Assembly (NCBI GenBank): GCA_021838635.1
Contig: JAKCDC010000024.1
Span: 1 to 39,623 of the forward strand
Direction: 5' to 3'
DNA: 39,623 nt
DNA from: Pseudomonadota bacterium
GTDB lineage: Bacteria > Pseudomonadota > Gammaproteobacteria > Steroidobacterales > Steroidobacteraceae
Shown here: in pieces, positions 22,878-33,646 of the stretch
Layout of the letters: each line of letters begins with the position of its first letter
Numbering within the stretch: position 1 is the first letter of the stretch
Notes under the pieces: generated by a model
Databases searched by the model: none
Told to the model about the DNA's origin: nothing
Seen by the model: only the letters and a program-made list of their open reading frames with translations
Position numbers and translations under genes: made by a program

Positions 22878-24592
22878 AGGCCCGGCGGACCCGTCCGCAG
22901 ACACCGCTGTACCGCTGGCGGGGCCTGTTCCTGCTCGGCGTGCTGGGCGCGCTCGGCATCGTGCTGGTGGCCCGTGCGGTCGACCTGCAGCTCGTCGAGT
23001 ACACCTTTCTCTCCGGCCAGGGCAATGCGCGCTTCACGCGCATCGTGACCATCCCGGCCCATCGCGGGGTGATTACCGATCGCTACGGCGAGCCGCTCGC
23101 GGTGAGCACCCCGGTGGACTCGGTCTGGGTCAACCCGAAGCAGATCATGCAGAACCCGGCCCGCGTGACGCGGCTCGCGCAAGCGCTCGGCTTGAACCCG
23201 GCGACCGTGCTGCACGACATCAGCAGTAATCTCAGTCTCGATTTTCTCTACGTCGCACGTCAGTTGCCGCCGCCGCGCGCACTTGCGATCAAAGCCCTCG
23301 GCATCCCCGGGGTCTATCTGGCGCGCGAATACCGCCGCTACTACCCGGCGGGCGAGGTGACCGGGCAGCTGATCGGTTTTACCAACATCAACGATCAGGG
23401 CCAGGACGGTCTGGAGCTTGAATACAACTCCTGGCTGACCGGCATTGATGGCGAGAAGCGCGTCATCGAGGATCGCTACGGGCGCATCGTGCAGGACGTC
23501 GACAGCATCCGACCGGCCCGCCCCGGGCACAACCTGGTGCTCTCGATCGACATGCGCATCCAATACCTCGCCTATCGTGCGCTGAAGCAGCAGGTCGAGG
23601 CGCAGCGGGCGAGCTCGGGCAGCATGGTCGTGATCGACGTGGACACCGGCGAAGTGCTCGCCATGGTCAATCAGCCCGCGTTCAACCCCAACGACCGCTC
23701 GCAGCTGCTGCCGCAGCGCTACCGCAACCGCGCCATCACCGATACCCTTGAACCGGGCTCCTCGATCAAGCCGTTCTTCATCGCGGCGGCCCTGATGAGT
23801 GGTCAATACAACAGCCACAGCATCATCAATACCTCCCCGGGGTATATCAAGGTCGAAGGCCACATCTTTCGCGACGAAACCGACCTCGGGCCGATTGGCA
23901 TCTACACGGTGCTCGCCAAGAGTTCCAACGTCGGCATGGCGCACATCTCTCTGTCGCTGCCGCCCGCGCTCATCTGGCGGACCCTGCATCACTTCGGTAT
24001 CGGTCAGAACGTCGCCGGGGGCTACCCGGGGGAATCCCCCGGCGTGCTGCTGCCGTACAAGGACTGGCACCCGATCCGCATCGTGACCATGTCGCACGGC
24101 TACGGGTTGTCGGTCACGGCGCTGCAGTTGGCGCACGCCTACGCCACGCTCGGGGCACTCGGCGTCGAGCGGCCGATCTCCTTCCTGCGGGTCAACTCCC
24201 CGCCGCCGGGCCGGCGCATCGTGCCGGCGAAGCTCTGCCGCGAACTGCTGCAACTGATGCGCGGCGTGGTCCGTCCGGGCGGCACGGCGCCCTCGGGGAA
24301 CATCCCCGGCTACACCGTGGCGGGCAAGACCGGCACGTCCTGGGAGGCTGCCGATGGGGGCTACCGGGAGCACCACTTCAATGCCGTGTTTGCCGGCGTC
24401 GCGCCGTCCACCGCGCCGCGCCTTGCCGCCGTCGTGGTGCTGCGCGACCCGCGCGCCGGTCTGTATTACGGCGGTGATGTGTCCGCGCCGGTGTTCGCCA
24501 AGGTGATCGGTCAGGCGCTGCGCCTGATGGGTGTGGCGCCCGACAAGCCGCTGCCGGCCTCCCAGACTCTGCAGGTGGCCTCACTGCAATGA
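22874..24592 (+). CDS. ftsI: Peptidoglycan D,D-transpeptidase FtsI (PBP3)
   Basis: This 572-aa septal transpeptidase starts at GTG 22874, overlapping the ftsL stop (GTGA); the frame is open further upstream but the start fits the family. It has a membrane anchor near residues 17-37, the pedestal motif IPAHRGVITDRYGEPLAVSTP, and the penicillin-binding domain with active-site S296 in the SxxK motif SSIK (296-299), SSN at 350-352 and KTG from K485. It crosslinks septal peptidoglycan with FtsW and is a beta-lactam target. Length is typical. It overlaps murE by 4 nt. Confidence 0.98.
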   Translation: MKARRTRPQTPLYRWRGLFLLGVLGALGIVLVARAVDLQLVEYTFLSGQGNARFTRIVTIPAHRGVITDRYGEPLAVSTPVDSVWVNPKQIMQNPARVTRLAQALGLNPATVLHDISSNLSLDFLYVARQLPPPRALAIKALGIPGVYLAREYRRYYPAGEVTGQLIGFTNINDQGQDGLELEYNSWLTGIDGEKRVIEDRYGRIVQDVDSIRPARPGHNLVLSIDMRIQYLAYRALKQQVEAQRASSGSMVVIDVDTGEVLAMVNQPAFNPNDRSQLLPQRYRNRAITDTLEPGSSIKPFFIAAALMSGQYNSHSIINTSPGYIKVEGHIFRDETDLGPIGIYTVLAKSSNVGMAHISLSLPPALIWRTLHHFGIGQNVAGGYPGESPGVLLPYKDWHPIRIVTMSHGYGLSVTALQLAHAYATLGALGVERPISFLRVNSPPPGRRIVPAKLCRELLQLMRGVVRPGGTAPSGNIPGYTVAGKTGTSWEAADGGYREHHFNAVFAGVAPSTAPRLAAVVVLRDPRAGLYYGGDVSAPVFAKVIGQALRLMGVAPDKPLPASQTLQVASLQ

Positions 24593-26100
24593 GCGTCGCA
24601 CCGCATCACAATACTCCGGGGCACGAGCTCGCCGAACTGCTCGATGGCCTTGCCGCGGTGCCTGCGGGCCTGCGCGTCACCGACGTGACGCTCGACAGCC
24701 GCGCGGTCATGCCGGGGGCGCTGTTTCTCGCTTGCCGCGGCCGCACGCAGCACGGACTCGCCTTCGCCGCCGAGGCGCTCGCGCGCGGCGCAGCGGCCGT
24801 GCTCTACGAACCGCCGGCCGAGGTGCCAGATGTGCTGCGCGCGCAGGCGTTCTTCGCTGCCGTACCGCAGCTCTCGGCGCGCGCCGGCCTCATCGCCGAC
24901 CGGTTCTTCGGCGAGCCCTCGCGCGCACTCGGCATCGGCGCGATCACCGGCACCAACGGCAAGACCACCTGTGCATGGCTGCTGGCGCAGGCGTTCGAGC
25001 ACAGTGGCCGCAGCGCCGCCTACCTCGGCACCCTCGGCTACGGCAGGACCGTTGCGCTGCGGCACTCGGCGCACACGACGGCCGACGCCGTCACGGTGCA
25101 TCGGCAGCTCGCCGAGGTGCGCGCGCTCGGGGCGCACTGGGTCGGAATGGAGGTCTCCTCGCACGCCCTCGATCAGCAGCGCATCGCCGGGGTGCGTGTG
25201 CACACGGCGGCCTTCACCAATCTTACCCGTGACCATCTGGACTACCACGGCACCCTGGAGGCCTACGGACACGCCAAGGCGCGGCTGTTTGAACTCGACA
25301 CGCTGGTCAACCGGGTCATCAACCTGGACGATCCGTTCGGCGCCACACTCGCCGCGCGCGACGATCCGGGCGCGCTCATCGTCACGGCGCGCAGCGCGCA
25401 GGTTCTTCCCAACACGCGCTTTGTGCGTGCCGCGGCGGCCGACGCACACGGCATCGGTCTGCGCATCGCGGTGGACTCGAGCTGGGGGCGCGGGACGCTC
25501 GAGGTGCCACTGATCGGGGATTTCAACGTCGACAACGTGCTGACGGTGCTCGCGGTGCTGCTGGGCACCGAGGTGCCCTTCGCCGCCGCGCTCGCAGCGC
25601 TGCGGCGCTGCGCGGCGGCCCCGGGGCGGATGGAGACCTTTGGCGGTCACGCCGGCCGACCGCTCGTCATTGTCGATTACGCCCACACGCCCGATGCACT
25701 TGCCAAGGCGCTCGCGAATGCCCGTCGGCACTGCCGCGGGCGGTTGCGGTTGGTGTTCGGCTGCGGCGGGGATCGCGACCGCGGCAAGCGACCGATGATG
25801 GGCCGCATCGCCGCCGAATTTGCCGACGAGATCATCCTGACCGACGACAATCCGCGTACCGAAGCGCCGCAGCACATCACGGCGCAGATCCTCCAGGGTA
25901 TTGCGCAGCGCCCGGCACGGATCGAGCACGACCGCGCCAGCGCGATCCGCGCTGCGCTGCAGGCGAGCGCCGCGCAGGATGTCGTGCTGATTGCCGGGAA
26001 GGGGCACGAGGCATATCAGATCTATGGGGCCGAGCAGCGGCCCTTCAGCGACCAGGCCGTGGTGCGCGCGGCGCTGGGGCTGACTGCGGAGAACACATGA
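24589..26100 (+). CDS. murE: UDP-N-acetylmuramoyl-L-alanyl-D-glutamate--2,6-diaminopimelate ligase
   Basis: This 503-aa Mur ligase adds the third residue of the stem peptide in the cytoplasm. Domains: a UDP-binding N-terminal region (DVTLDSRAVMPGALFLACRG), a central ATPase with P-loop GAITGTNGKTTCAWLL, and a C-terminal domain with VDYAHTPDALAKAL and FGCGGDRDRGKRPMMG. The DNPR motif (TDDNPRTE) is the determinant for meso-diaminopimelate rather than lysine, so the wall is the Gram-negative A1-gamma type. It overlaps ftsI and murF by 4 nt each. Confidence 0.98.
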   Translation: MSVAPHHNTPGHELAELLDGLAAVPAGLRVTDVTLDSRAVMPGALFLACRGRTQHGLAFAAEALARGAAAVLYEPPAEVPDVLRAQAFFAAVPQLSARAGLIADRFFGEPSRALGIGAITGTNGKTTCAWLLAQAFEHSGRSAAYLGTLGYGRTVALRHSAHTTADAVTVHRQLAEVRALGAHWVGMEVSSHALDQQRIAGVRVHTAAFTNLTRDHLDYHGTLEAYGHAKARLFELDTLVNRVINLDDPFGATLAARDDPGALIVTARSAQVLPNTRFVRAAAADAHGIGLRIAVDSSWGRGTLEVPLIGDFNVDNVLTVLAVLLGTEVPFAAALAALRRCAAAPGRMETFGGHAGRPLVIVDYAHTPDALAKALANARRHCRGRLRLVFGCGGDRDRGKRPMMGRIAAEFADEIILTDDNPRTEAPQHITAQILQGIAQRPARIEHDRASAIRAALQASAAQDVVLIAGKGHEAYQIYGAEQRPFSDQAVVRAALGLTAENT

Positions 26101-27479
26101 CGCTTCAGCGCACTCTGAGTGAGTTTGCACGGGCCTGCGGCGCGACGTTGCGCGGCCCCGACCGCCCGTTCGGCGAGGTGTCGATCGACACGCGCACGCT
26201 CAAGGCTGGCGATCTGTTCGTGGCGTTGCGCGGTCCGCGCTTCGATGGCACGGAGTTCGTCGGTGCCGCGCTCGAACGTGGCGCCGCCGGCGCGGTGCTC
26301 GAGCGCCCGCAGCCGCTTGAGATCGCGCAGATCGTGGTCGACGATGCGCTGCTCGCCCTGCAGCGCGCCGGGCGTGCCTGGCGCGAGGCGTGCGTGATCC
26401 CGGTGGTCGGCGTCGCCGGCAGCAACGGCAAGACCACCACCAAGGAGATGACTGCGGCCATCCTGGGGTGCCTCGGGCAGTGCCTGGCGACCCGCGGCAA
26501 TCTGAACAATCACATTGGCGTGCCCCTGACGCTGCTGCGCCTGGAGCGCTCGCACCACTCGGCGGTGATCGAGATGGGCGCAAACCGTGCCGGCGAGGTG
26601 GCCGAGCTGGTGCGCCTCGCGCGGCCGACCGTTGGGCTCATCACCAATGCGGGCGCGGAGCATCTGGAGGGATTCGGCAGCCTCGAAGGCGTGGCGCACG
26701 CCGAGGGTGAGATGGTTGCCGGCCTTGCGCCCGAGGCCACCGCGGTGCTCCATGCCGACGATCCGTTCTTCGCCCTCTGGCGTGATATGACCCGCGCCCG
26801 GGTCGTGACGTTCGGCTTTGCCGCCGCCGCCGACTACCGTGCCACGGATCTCGAGGCAACGTTGAGTGCAGCGGGGTTCCTGACCCGGTTCACGCTCGAG
26901 TGTCCGCTGGGGCGCGCATCGATCGAGCTGCACGTCGGCGGCCGGCACAACGTGGCGAACGCGCTGGCGGCCGCCGCCGCGGCCGCCAGCGCTGGCGCTT
27001 CGCTTCAGGACATTGCGGCCGGTCTTGGCGCTGTGCGGCCCGTGCCCGGGCGATTGCAGCTGAAGCAGACCCCGGGTGGCGCCTGGCTCATCGATGACTC
27101 CTACAACGCCAACCCCAGCTCGGTCCGCTCCGGTATCGAGGTGCTCACGTCGCTCGCCGGACGGCGCTGGCTGGTGCTTGGGGACATGGCGGAGCTCGGG
27201 ACGTACGCCCAGAGCGCGCACCAGCAGATCGGCGAGTTTGCGCGTGAACAGGGTATTGAGCGGCTCTACGCGACCGGCCCGCTCGCGGCGCTCGCCGTGG
27301 AGCGCTTCGGTGCCGGAGCGCGCTGGTTCCCCGAAGGCGAGGGTCTCGCCGAGGCGCTGCGTGCGGCGCTCGCCGAGACCGGCGCCGGGGTATCGGTGCT
27401 GGTGAAGGGCTCGCGGATCAACAGACTGGAGCGGGTGGTCGCGGCGTTGACCGCCGACGCACCGCGGGAGGCGCACTGA
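26097..27479 (+). CDS. murF: UDP-N-acetylmuramoyl-tripeptide--D-alanyl-D-alanine ligase
   Basis: This 460-aa Mur ligase attaches D-Ala-D-Ala (made by Ddl, encoded at 34.5 kb) to the UDP-MurNAc tripeptide. Visible motifs are VSIDTRTLKAGDLFVALRG in the N-domain, the P-loop VVGVAGSNGKTTTKEM, RGNLNNHIGVPLTLL, the IEMGANRAGEVAEL segment typical of MurF, and DDSYNANPSSVRSGIEVL in the C-domain. Standard length. The mraY ATG directly follows its stop with no gap. Confidence 0.98.
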   Translation: MTLQRTLSEFARACGATLRGPDRPFGEVSIDTRTLKAGDLFVALRGPRFDGTEFVGAALERGAAGAVLERPQPLEIAQIVVDDALLALQRAGRAWREACVIPVVGVAGSNGKTTTKEMTAAILGCLGQCLATRGNLNNHIGVPLTLLRLERSHHSAVIEMGANRAGEVAELVRLARPTVGLITNAGAEHLEGFGSLEGVAHAEGEMVAGLAPEATAVLHADDPFFALWRDMTRARVVTFGFAAAADYRATDLEATLSAAGFLTRFTLECPLGRASIELHVGGRHNVANALAAAAAAASAGASLQDIAAGLGAVRPVPGRLQLKQTPGGAWLIDDSYNANPSSVRSGIEVLTSLAGRRWLVLGDMAELGTYAQSAHQQIGEFAREQGIERLYATGPLAALAVERFGAGARWFPEGEGLAEALRAALAETGAGVSVLVKGSRINRLERVVAALTADAPREAH

Positions 27480-28565
27480 ATGCTGTACTGGCTCGCCAAC
27501 CGGCTGGTCTCCTGGTACTCGGGATTCAACGTCTTCTCGTACCTGACCTTCAGGGCCATCCTGGCGATGGGCTCCTCGCTGGTGATCTCGCTGCTGGTCG
27601 GCCCCGGCATGATCAAGCGTCTCTCGCGGTATCAGATCGGTCAGGTGGTGCGCGACGACGGACCGCAGAGCCATCTGCCCAAGGCCGGCACCCCGACCAT
27701 GGGCGGCACGCTCATTCTGGTCACGACGCTGGTGAGCACGCTGCTGTGGGCACAGTTGGACAGCCGGCAGGTCTGGCTGGTGCTCGCCGTGACCTTCGCG
27801 TTCGGCCTGATCGGCTTCCTCGACGACTACCTGAAGCTCGTCGTGCGCAATGCCCGCGGTCTTCCGGCCCGTTGGAAGTACCTCTTCCAGTCGATCTTCG
27901 GGCTGGCGAGCGCCGCGGTCCTCTACTACACGGCGAGCGTGCCGGCGGAGCGGACGCTGTATCTACCGTTCGTAAAATCGTTCGCCGAGCCTCTGCCTGC
28001 GGCGGTGTTCATCACGATTGCCTATTTCATGACCGTCGGCATGAGCAATGCGGTCAACCTGACCGACGGACTCGATGGCCTTGCCATCATGCCCGCGGCG
28101 CTGGTGTCCGCCGCGCTCGGCATCTTCGCCTACGCGAGCGGCAACGCCGTGTTCGCCCATTACCTCGAGATTCCGATGATCCCGGGCGCCGGCGAGCTGC
28201 TCATCTTCTGCTCGGCGCTCTCCGGGGCGGGCCTCGGGTTTCTCTGGTTCAACGCCTACCCGGCCCAGGTCTTCATGGGCGATGTCGGGGCGCTGGCGAT
28301 CGGCGCGGCGCTCGGGATGATCGCCGTCATGGTGCGCCAGGAACTGGTGGCCCTCGTGATGGGCGGGGTGTTCGTGCTCGAGACCGCCTCGGTGATCCTG
28401 CAGGTCGCCTCCTTCAAGCTCACCGGGCGGCGCATCTTCCGCATGGCCCCGCTGCACCATCACTTCGAACTGAAGGGCTGGGCCGAGCCGAAGGTCATCG
28501 TGCGCTTCTGGATCATCTCGTTGATCCTCGTGCTGGCCGGACTGGCGACGCTGAAACTGCGATGA
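27480..28565 (+). CDS. mraY: Phospho-N-acetylmuramoyl-pentapeptide-transferase
   Basis: This 361-aa polytopic inner-membrane enzyme transfers phospho-MurNAc-pentapeptide to undecaprenyl phosphate, forming lipid I. About ten membrane helices are evident. Conserved cytosolic motifs are [23 protein letters not shown], the Asp pair and lysine in [32 protein letters not shown] and the histidine motif [11 protein letters not shown]. Length equals the E. coli enzyme closely. It overlaps murD by 4 nt. Confidence 0.98.
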   Translation: MLYWLANRLVSWYSGFNVFSYLTFRAILAMGSSLVISLLVGPGMIKRLSRYQIGQVVRDDGPQSHLPKAGTPTMGGTLILVTTLVSTLLWAQLDSRQVWLVLAVTFAFGLIGFLDDYLKLVVRNARGLPARWKYLFQSIFGLASAAVLYYTASVPAERTLYLPFVKSFAEPLPAAVFITIAYFMTVGMSNAVNLTDGLDGLAIMPAALVSAALGIFAYASGNAVFAHYLEIPMIPGAGELLIFCSALSGAGLGFLWFNAYPAQVFMGDVGALAIGAALGMIAVMVRQELVALVMGGVFVLETASVILQVASFKLTGRRIFRMAPLHHHFELKGWAEPKVIVRFWIISLILVLAGLATLKLR

Positions 28566-29917
28566 GTGAGAGCAGCCAAAAACCTGCGACCGCCGTCATC
28601 GCTGGCCTGGGGCGAACCGGGCTGTCGTGTGCCCGTTACCTGCGCACGCATGGGTGGCGCATCGCGGTGACGGATACGCGCGCCGCCCCGCCCGGGCTGG
28701 CGGAGCTGCGTGCGCTCGATCCGCGCATCGAGGTGCGCACCGGCGGACTCGACACGGCCCTGCTCGATGAGGCGGTCTGTGTAGTGGCTTCCCCGGGACT
28801 CGCGCTCGACCAGCCGTTCTTTGCCGAAGCCCGCCGCCGCGGCCTTGAGGTCTTCGGCGACGTGGAACTGTTCGCACGCGCCGCGGCGGCTCCCGTGGCC
28901 GGCATTACCGGGACGAACGGCAAGAGCACCGTGACGACGTTGCTCGGGCGTATGGCTCAGCGCGCCGGCGTGCAGGTGCGCGTCGGCGGCAACCTCGGAG
29001 AGCCGGCCCTCGATCTGCTCGGTGCAGCCGAGCGGGCCGACCGACCCACCGAGCTGTACGTGCTCGAGCTCTCGAGCTTTCAGCTCGACACGACGCAGTC
29101 ACTGCATCTGAAAGCTGCTGCGGTGTTGAACGTGAGCGCGGACCACCTCGATCGCTATCCCTCGATCGAGGTGTATGCGCTCTCCAAGGCCCGCATCTTC
29201 GAGCGCTGCGACACCGCGGTGGTCAACCTCGATGATCCGCTCGTGACGCGTATGACGCGGACCGGCCAGCGTACGCTCGGCTTTTCAGTGAGCGGCGCGG
29301 CGCAGGCGACCTACGGCCTGCTCGATCTGGGCGGCCGCTGGCTCGCACGCCGCGGCGAGCCGCTGCTGCCGCTCGCCTCGATGCGTCTGCGCGGACTGCA
29401 CAACGCCGCCAACGCACTCGCCGCGCTCGCGCTCGGGGAGGCGTTGGAGCTGCCGATGGCGGCGATGGTGGAGGAGGTGCGCGAGTTTCCGGGACTCGCG
29501 CACCGTTCGCAGTGGGTGGGCGAGGTCGAGGGCGTGACCTATATCAACGACTCTAAGGGCACCAACGTGGGGGCGACGCTGGCGGCGGTGGGTGGTCTGG
29601 ACGGGCCGCTCGTGCTGATCGCCGGCGGCGAGGGGAAAAATCAGGACTTCACGCCGCTTGCCGCGGCGCTGCGCGGCAAGACGCGCCATGTGGTGCTGAT
29701 CGGCCGGGATGCCCCGCAGCTGGCGAGCGCGCTCGAGGGCGTGTGTGCGCTCGAGCGCTGCGAGTCGATGGACGCGGCGGTGCGTGCCGCGGCGCGCGCA
29801 GCGCAGGCGGGCGACACGGTCCTGCTATCCCCGGCGTGCGCCAGCCTGGACATGTTTCGGGATTACGCGCACCGCGGCGAGGCATTCGCCGCGGCCGTGC
29901 AAGGACTCGGCTCATGA
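28562..29917 (+). CDS. murD: UDP-N-acetylmuramoyl-L-alanine--D-glutamate ligase
   Basis: This 451-aa Mur ligase adds D-glutamate as the second stem-peptide residue. The ATG at 28562 overlaps the mraY stop (ATGA) and begins [27 protein letters not shown], a Rossmann-like UDP-binding domain. The P-loop is [17 protein letters not shown]; further motifs are [51 protein letters not shown] and the C-terminal [20 protein letters not shown]. Typical length. It overlaps ftsW by 4 nt. Confidence 0.98.
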   Translation: MSESSQKPATAVIAGLGRTGLSCARYLRTHGWRIAVTDTRAAPPGLAELRALDPRIEVRTGGLDTALLDEAVCVVASPGLALDQPFFAEARRRGLEVFGDVELFARAAAAPVAGITGTNGKSTVTTLLGRMAQRAGVQVRVGGNLGEPALDLLGAAERADRPTELYVLELSSFQLDTTQSLHLKAAAVLNVSADHLDRYPSIEVYALSKARIFERCDTAVVNLDDPLVTRMTRTGQRTLGFSVSGAAQATYGLLDLGGRWLARRGEPLLPLASMRLRGLHNAANALAALALGEALELPMAAMVEEVREFPGLAHRSQWVGEVEGVTYINDSKGTNVGATLAAVGGLDGPLVLIAGGEGKNQDFTPLAAALRGKTRHVVLIGRDAPQLASALEGVCALERCESMDAAVRAAARAAQAGDTVLLSPACASLDMFRDYAHRGEAFAAAVQGLGS

Positions 29918-31110
29918 GTGCCGTGGAACGCAGCGCGATGTCCTTCGCACGCTCGAGCGGACGTGGTCGGGTCATTTACATCGACACGGTCACCCTGGCG
30001 CTGGTGCTCGCCATCGTGCTGTTCGGGCTGATCATGATGACCTCGGCGTCGATTTCGATCGGCGCGCAGTACACCGGCCAGCCGTTCTACTTTCTCGAGC
30101 GTCAGCTGATCGCCGTGGCGATCGGTGTGGCCGGCGGGGTGTTCGTCTTCAGCTTCAAGTGCGAGCGGCTCGAGCGGCTCTCGCCCTGGTTGATGATCGC
30201 CGCCATCGTGCTGCTGCTGGCGGTGTTGGTGCCGGGACTCGGGCTGCGCGTCAACGGCGGGCGGCGCTGGCTGCACCTCGCCGGGTTAAGCTTCCAGATC
30301 TCCGAGCTCGCCCGGGTGCTGGTGCTGGTGTACATCGCCAGCTACGCCTCGCGCCGCCAGGACGAGCTGCGTGAGAGCTTCGCCGGTCTCGTCAAGCCGC
30401 TCGCGCTGCTTGCGGTGATCGCCGCGCTGCTGCTTGGGGAGCCGGACTTCGGCGCCGCGACGGTCATGTTTGCGGCGGGTTTCGGCATGTTGTTCCTCGC
30501 CGGGGCGCGGTTGCGCTATGTGGTGATCCTGACGCTGGTCGCGACGCTCGCCTTCGGCGTGCTTGCGGTCACTTCCGCCTATCGGCTGCGGCGCATCACG
30601 GGATTCATCAACCCCTGGGCCGCACCCTACGGCAGCGGCTTTCAGCTCACCCAGTCGCTGATCGCGATCGGCCGCGGCAAGTGGTTCGGTGTCGGGCTCG
30701 GCAACAGCGTGCAGAAGCTGTTCTATCTGCCTGAGGCGCATACCGATTTCCTGTTCGCCGTGCTCGCCGAGGAGCTCGGCCTTGCCGGGGTGCTGTTCAC
30801 CATCGGTCTGTTCGTCGGACTGGTCTGGCGTGCCTTCCACATCGCCTCGCTGGCTGCACGCGCCGGTCTGACGTTCCAGCGGCTGCTTGCCGCAGGCTTC
30901 GGACTCTGGCTCGGCATGCAGACCTTCATCAATATCGGCGTGAACATGGGCGTCCTGCCGACCAAGGGACTGACCCTGCCGATGATGAGCTATGGACGCT
31001 CCAGCATGATCATGACCCTGGTGTGGGTCGGGCTGTTGCTGCGCATCTATCACGAGACGCTGATCGAGAGCCGTGGGGCGGCCCGGCGGCGCGCCGAGGA
31101 GGCCGCATGA
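29914..31110 (+). CDS. ftsW: Septal peptidoglycan glycosyltransferase FtsW (SEDS family)
   Basis: This 398-aa SEDS protein polymerises lipid II at the septum together with FtsI. The ATG at 29914 overlaps the murD stop. About ten membrane helices begin with TVTLALVLAIVLFGLIMMTSAS. Family hallmarks include VNGGRRWLHLAGLSFQISELARVL, LLGEPDFGAATVM (with the catalytic Asp), GSGFQLTQSLIAIGRGKWFGVGLG, LPEAHTDFLFAVLAEELG and LPTKGLTLPMMSYGRSSM. The last motif has Arg where E. coli FtsW has Gly (SYGGSS). It overlaps murG by 4 nt. Confidence 0.97.
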   Translation: MSAVERSAMSFARSSGRGRVIYIDTVTLALVLAIVLFGLIMMTSASISIGAQYTGQPFYFLERQLIAVAIGVAGGVFVFSFKCERLERLSPWLMIAAIVLLLAVLVPGLGLRVNGGRRWLHLAGLSFQISELARVLVLVYIASYASRRQDELRESFAGLVKPLALLAVIAALLLGEPDFGAATVMFAAGFGMLFLAGARLRYVVILTLVATLAFGVLAVTSAYRLRRITGFINPWAAPYGSGFQLTQSLIAIGRGKWFGVGLGNSVQKLFYLPEAHTDFLFAVLAEELGLAGVLFTIGLFVGLVWRAFHIASLAARAGLTFQRLLAAGFGLWLGMQTFINIGVNMGVLPTKGLTLPMMSYGRSSMIMTLVWVGLLLRIYHETLIESRGAARRRAEEAA

Positions 31111-32192
31111 AGGGACCCATCCTCATTATGGCCGGCGGCACCGGTGGGCACGTGTTTCCGGCGCTCGCGCTGGCCCGCGCGCTGCGCGCCGGCTCGGTCG
31201 AGGTCGTGTGGCTCGGCACGCGGCGCGGCATCGAGGCGCGTCTGGTGCCGGCTGAGGGGATCGACATCGAGTGGCTCTCGGTCGGTGGGTTGCGCGGCAA
31301 GGGTTGGAAGACGCGCCTCGCGGCGCCATGGCGCCTGACGGTCGCGCTGTGGCAGGCGCTCGGAGTGATGCGTCGCCGCCGCCCGCAGGTGGTGGTGGGG
31401 CTTGGCGGATTTGTCACCGGCCCCGGCGGCATCGCCGCGTGGCTAACACGCCGGCCGCTGATCATCCATGAGCAGAACGCCGTGGTGGGATTGACCAACC
31501 GGGCGCTGGCGCCGCTCGCGTGCGAGGTGCTCGAGGCCTTCCCCGGCAGCTTCGCGCCGCGGGTGCGGGCGCGGGCCATCGGCAATCCGGTGCGGCGCGA
31601 GATCGCCTCACTCTCCCCGCCGCGCGAGCGGCTGGCCGGCCGCGACTCGACCGTGCGGGTGTTGGTCATTGGCGGCAGTCAGGGCGCGGTGCGGTTGAAT
31701 ACCGTCGTGCCCGAGGCGCTTGCGCTCGCTGCGGCGGCCGGCGCGCTGCGGGTGCGTCACCAGGCGGGTGAGCGCTGGCTCGATGCGTGCCGGGACAGTT
31801 ATGCCGCGGCCGGCGTGGCCGCCGACGTTCAGCCGTTCATCGCCGACATGGCCGACGCCTATGCGTGGGCGGACCTGGTGATCTGCCGCTCCGGGGCACT
31901 CACCATCTCGGAACTGGCCGCGGCCGGACTCGCCGCAGTGCTGGTGCCGTTCCCGGCCGCCGTCGATGACCATCAGACCCGCAACGCCGAGCTGCTGGTG
32001 CGCCAGGGCGCCGCAGTGCTGCTACCGGAGCGTGAACTGACGGCCGAGCGGCTCGCTGCCGAGCTGAGGCGGCTGTGTGCCGAGCGCGGCCGCCTCATCG
32101 AGATGGCCGAGCGGGCCCGCGCACTCGCCCGTCCCGATGCCACCGAGGCGCTCGCCGCGAGCTGCCTGGGACATCTCGGGAGGGCCGCATGA
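31107..32192 (+). CDS. murG: UDP-N-acetylglucosamine--lipid I GlcNAc transferase
   Basis: This 361-aa peripheral membrane glycosyltransferase (GT28, GT-B fold) converts lipid I to lipid II on the cytosolic face. The ATG at 31107 gives the N-terminal glycine-rich loop [16 protein letters not shown]. Other conserved parts are [49 protein letters not shown] and the UDP-GlcNAc-binding [36 protein letters not shown]. Normal length. It overlaps murC by 4 nt. Confidence 0.98.
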   Translation: MKGPILIMAGGTGGHVFPALALARALRAGSVEVVWLGTRRGIEARLVPAEGIDIEWLSVGGLRGKGWKTRLAAPWRLTVALWQALGVMRRRRPQVVVGLGGFVTGPGGIAAWLTRRPLIIHEQNAVVGLTNRALAPLACEVLEAFPGSFAPRVRARAIGNPVRREIASLSPPRERLAGRDSTVRVLVIGGSQGAVRLNTVVPEALALAAAAGALRVRHQAGERWLDACRDSYAAAGVAADVQPFIADMADAYAWADLVICRSGALTISELAAAGLAAVLVPFPAAVDDHQTRNAELLVRQGAAVLLPERELTAERLAAELRRLCAERGRLIEMAERARALARPDATEALAASCLGHLGRAA

Positions 32193-33646
32193 ACGGGCCC
32201 GCAGACACGGCACGCGAGCGCGGCGGGCGCGGCATGGACCGCATGCGGCGCATCGATACGATTCATTTCGTGGGTATCGGTGGCAGCGGCATGAGCGGGA
32301 TCGCCGAGGTGCTGCTGAATCTCGGTTACCGGGTACAGGGGTCGGATCTGCGCGGCGGCGCGGTGACCGAGCGGCTGAGTGCCCTTGGGGCGCGCATCGC
32401 CATCGGCCATGCGGCGGTCCATATCGCCGGTGCCGACGTACTGGTGGTCTCCGGCGCCGTGCCGCGTGAGAACCCGGAAGTGGCCGCGGCGCTGGCGCAG
32501 CGCATTCCGGTGGTCTCGCGCGCCGAGATGCTCGGGGAGCTGATGCGCTTCCGCTATGCGGTCGCGGTTGCCGGCACCCACGGCAAGACCACCACCACGA
32601 GTCTGATCGCCAGCATCCTTGCCGAGGGGGGTGAGGATCCGACGTTCGTGATCGGCGGGCGCTTGAAGAGCGCCGGCAGTCACGCGCGGCTCGGTTCGGG
32701 CCGCTACCTGGTCGCCGAGGCGGACGAGAGCGACGCCTCCTTCATGCATCTGCAGCCGGTGCTCGCGGTCGTGACCAACATCGACAACGACCATCTGGCC
32801 ACGCACGGCGGGGACTTCTCGCGGCTGGCGCAGAGCTTCGTCGACTTCCTGCACAACCTGCCGTTCTACGGACTGGCGGTGCTGTGTCTCGATTGCGAGC
32901 ACGTGCGCGCCATCCTGCCACGCGTCGGCCGGCATGTGCTGACCTACGGGCTGAGTCCGGATGCGGACGTCCGGGGTAGCGAACTGCGCCGGCAGGGATT
33001 GAGCACACGCTTCACGGTGACGCGCCCGACGGGCGGTGCGCTCGATGTCACCGTCAATCTGCCCGGCACGCACAACGTGCTCAACGCGCTGGCGGCGATC
33101 GCGGTGGCGACCGATCTTGGCCTCGAGGATGCGCCGATCAGCCGCGCGCTTGCGCAGTTCCAGGGCATCGACCGGCGGCTGCAGCACATCGCCGATATCC
33201 GCACCGAGGCCGGCACGGTCACGCTCGTCGATGATTACGGTCATCACCCCACGGAGGTGGCCGCGACGCTCGAGGCGCTGCGCCAGGGCTACCCGGGGCG
33301 GCGGATCGTGCTCGCGTTCCAGCCGCACCGCTACAGCCGCACCCACGATCTGATCGACGATTTCGGCCGGGTGCTCGCTGGAGTCGATGTGCTGCTGGTC
33401 ACCGAGGTCTACGCTGCCGGTGAGGCGCCGATCGGCGGTGCCGACGGCCGGGCGATCTGTCGCGCGGTGCGCAGCCGCGGCCAAGTTGAGCCGCTGTTCG
33501 TGGCGCGCGTGGAGGAGCTGGCCGAATCGCTGCGCGACGTGATTCGTAACGGCGATCTGATCGTGACCATGGGCGCGGGCAACATCAGCGCGGTGGCGCA
33601 CGGATTACCGGCGCAGCTGGCCGTGCCGCCGATGGGGCAGTCATGA
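32189..33646 (+). CDS. murC: UDP-N-acetylmuramate--L-alanine ligase
   Basis: This 485-aa ligase adds L-alanine to UDP-MurNAc, opening stem-peptide assembly. The ATG at 32189 overlaps the murG stop (ATGA); the internal ATG at 32234 is closer to the first conserved residues but would break the overlap pattern. Motifs: [22 protein letters not shown] in the UDP-binding domain, P-loop [42 protein letters not shown] and [18 protein letters not shown]. It overlaps murB by 4 nt. Confidence 0.98.
   Translation: MNGPADTARERGGRGMDRMRRIDTIHFVGIGGSGMSGIAEVLLNLGYRVQGSDLRGGAVTERLSALGARIAIGHAAVHIAGADVLVVSGAVPRENPEVAAALAQRIPVVSRAEMLGELMRFRYAVAVAGTHGKTTTTSLIASILAEGGEDPTFVIGGRLKSAGSHARLGSGRYLVAEADESDASFMHLQPVLAVVTNIDNDHLATHGGDFSRLAQSFVDFLHNLPFYGLAVLCLDCEHVRAILPRVGRHVLTYGLSPDADVRGSELRRQGLSTRFTVTRPTGGALDVTVNLPGTHNVLNALAAIAVATDLGLEDAPISRALAQFQGIDRRLQHIADIRTEAGTVTLVDDYGHHPTEVAATLEALRQGYPGRRIVLAFQPHRYSRTHDLIDDFGRVLAGVDVLLVTEVYAAGEAPIGGADGRAICRAVRSRGQVEPLFVARVEELAESLRDVIRNGDLIVTMGAGNISAVAHGLPAQLAVPPMGQS

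Noticed and set aside
22850-24376. 508-aa minus-strand open frame opposite ftsI (similar long ones lie opposite murE, murF and murC)
   Set aside because: All are antisense to clear division-cluster genes and have no domain signatures.
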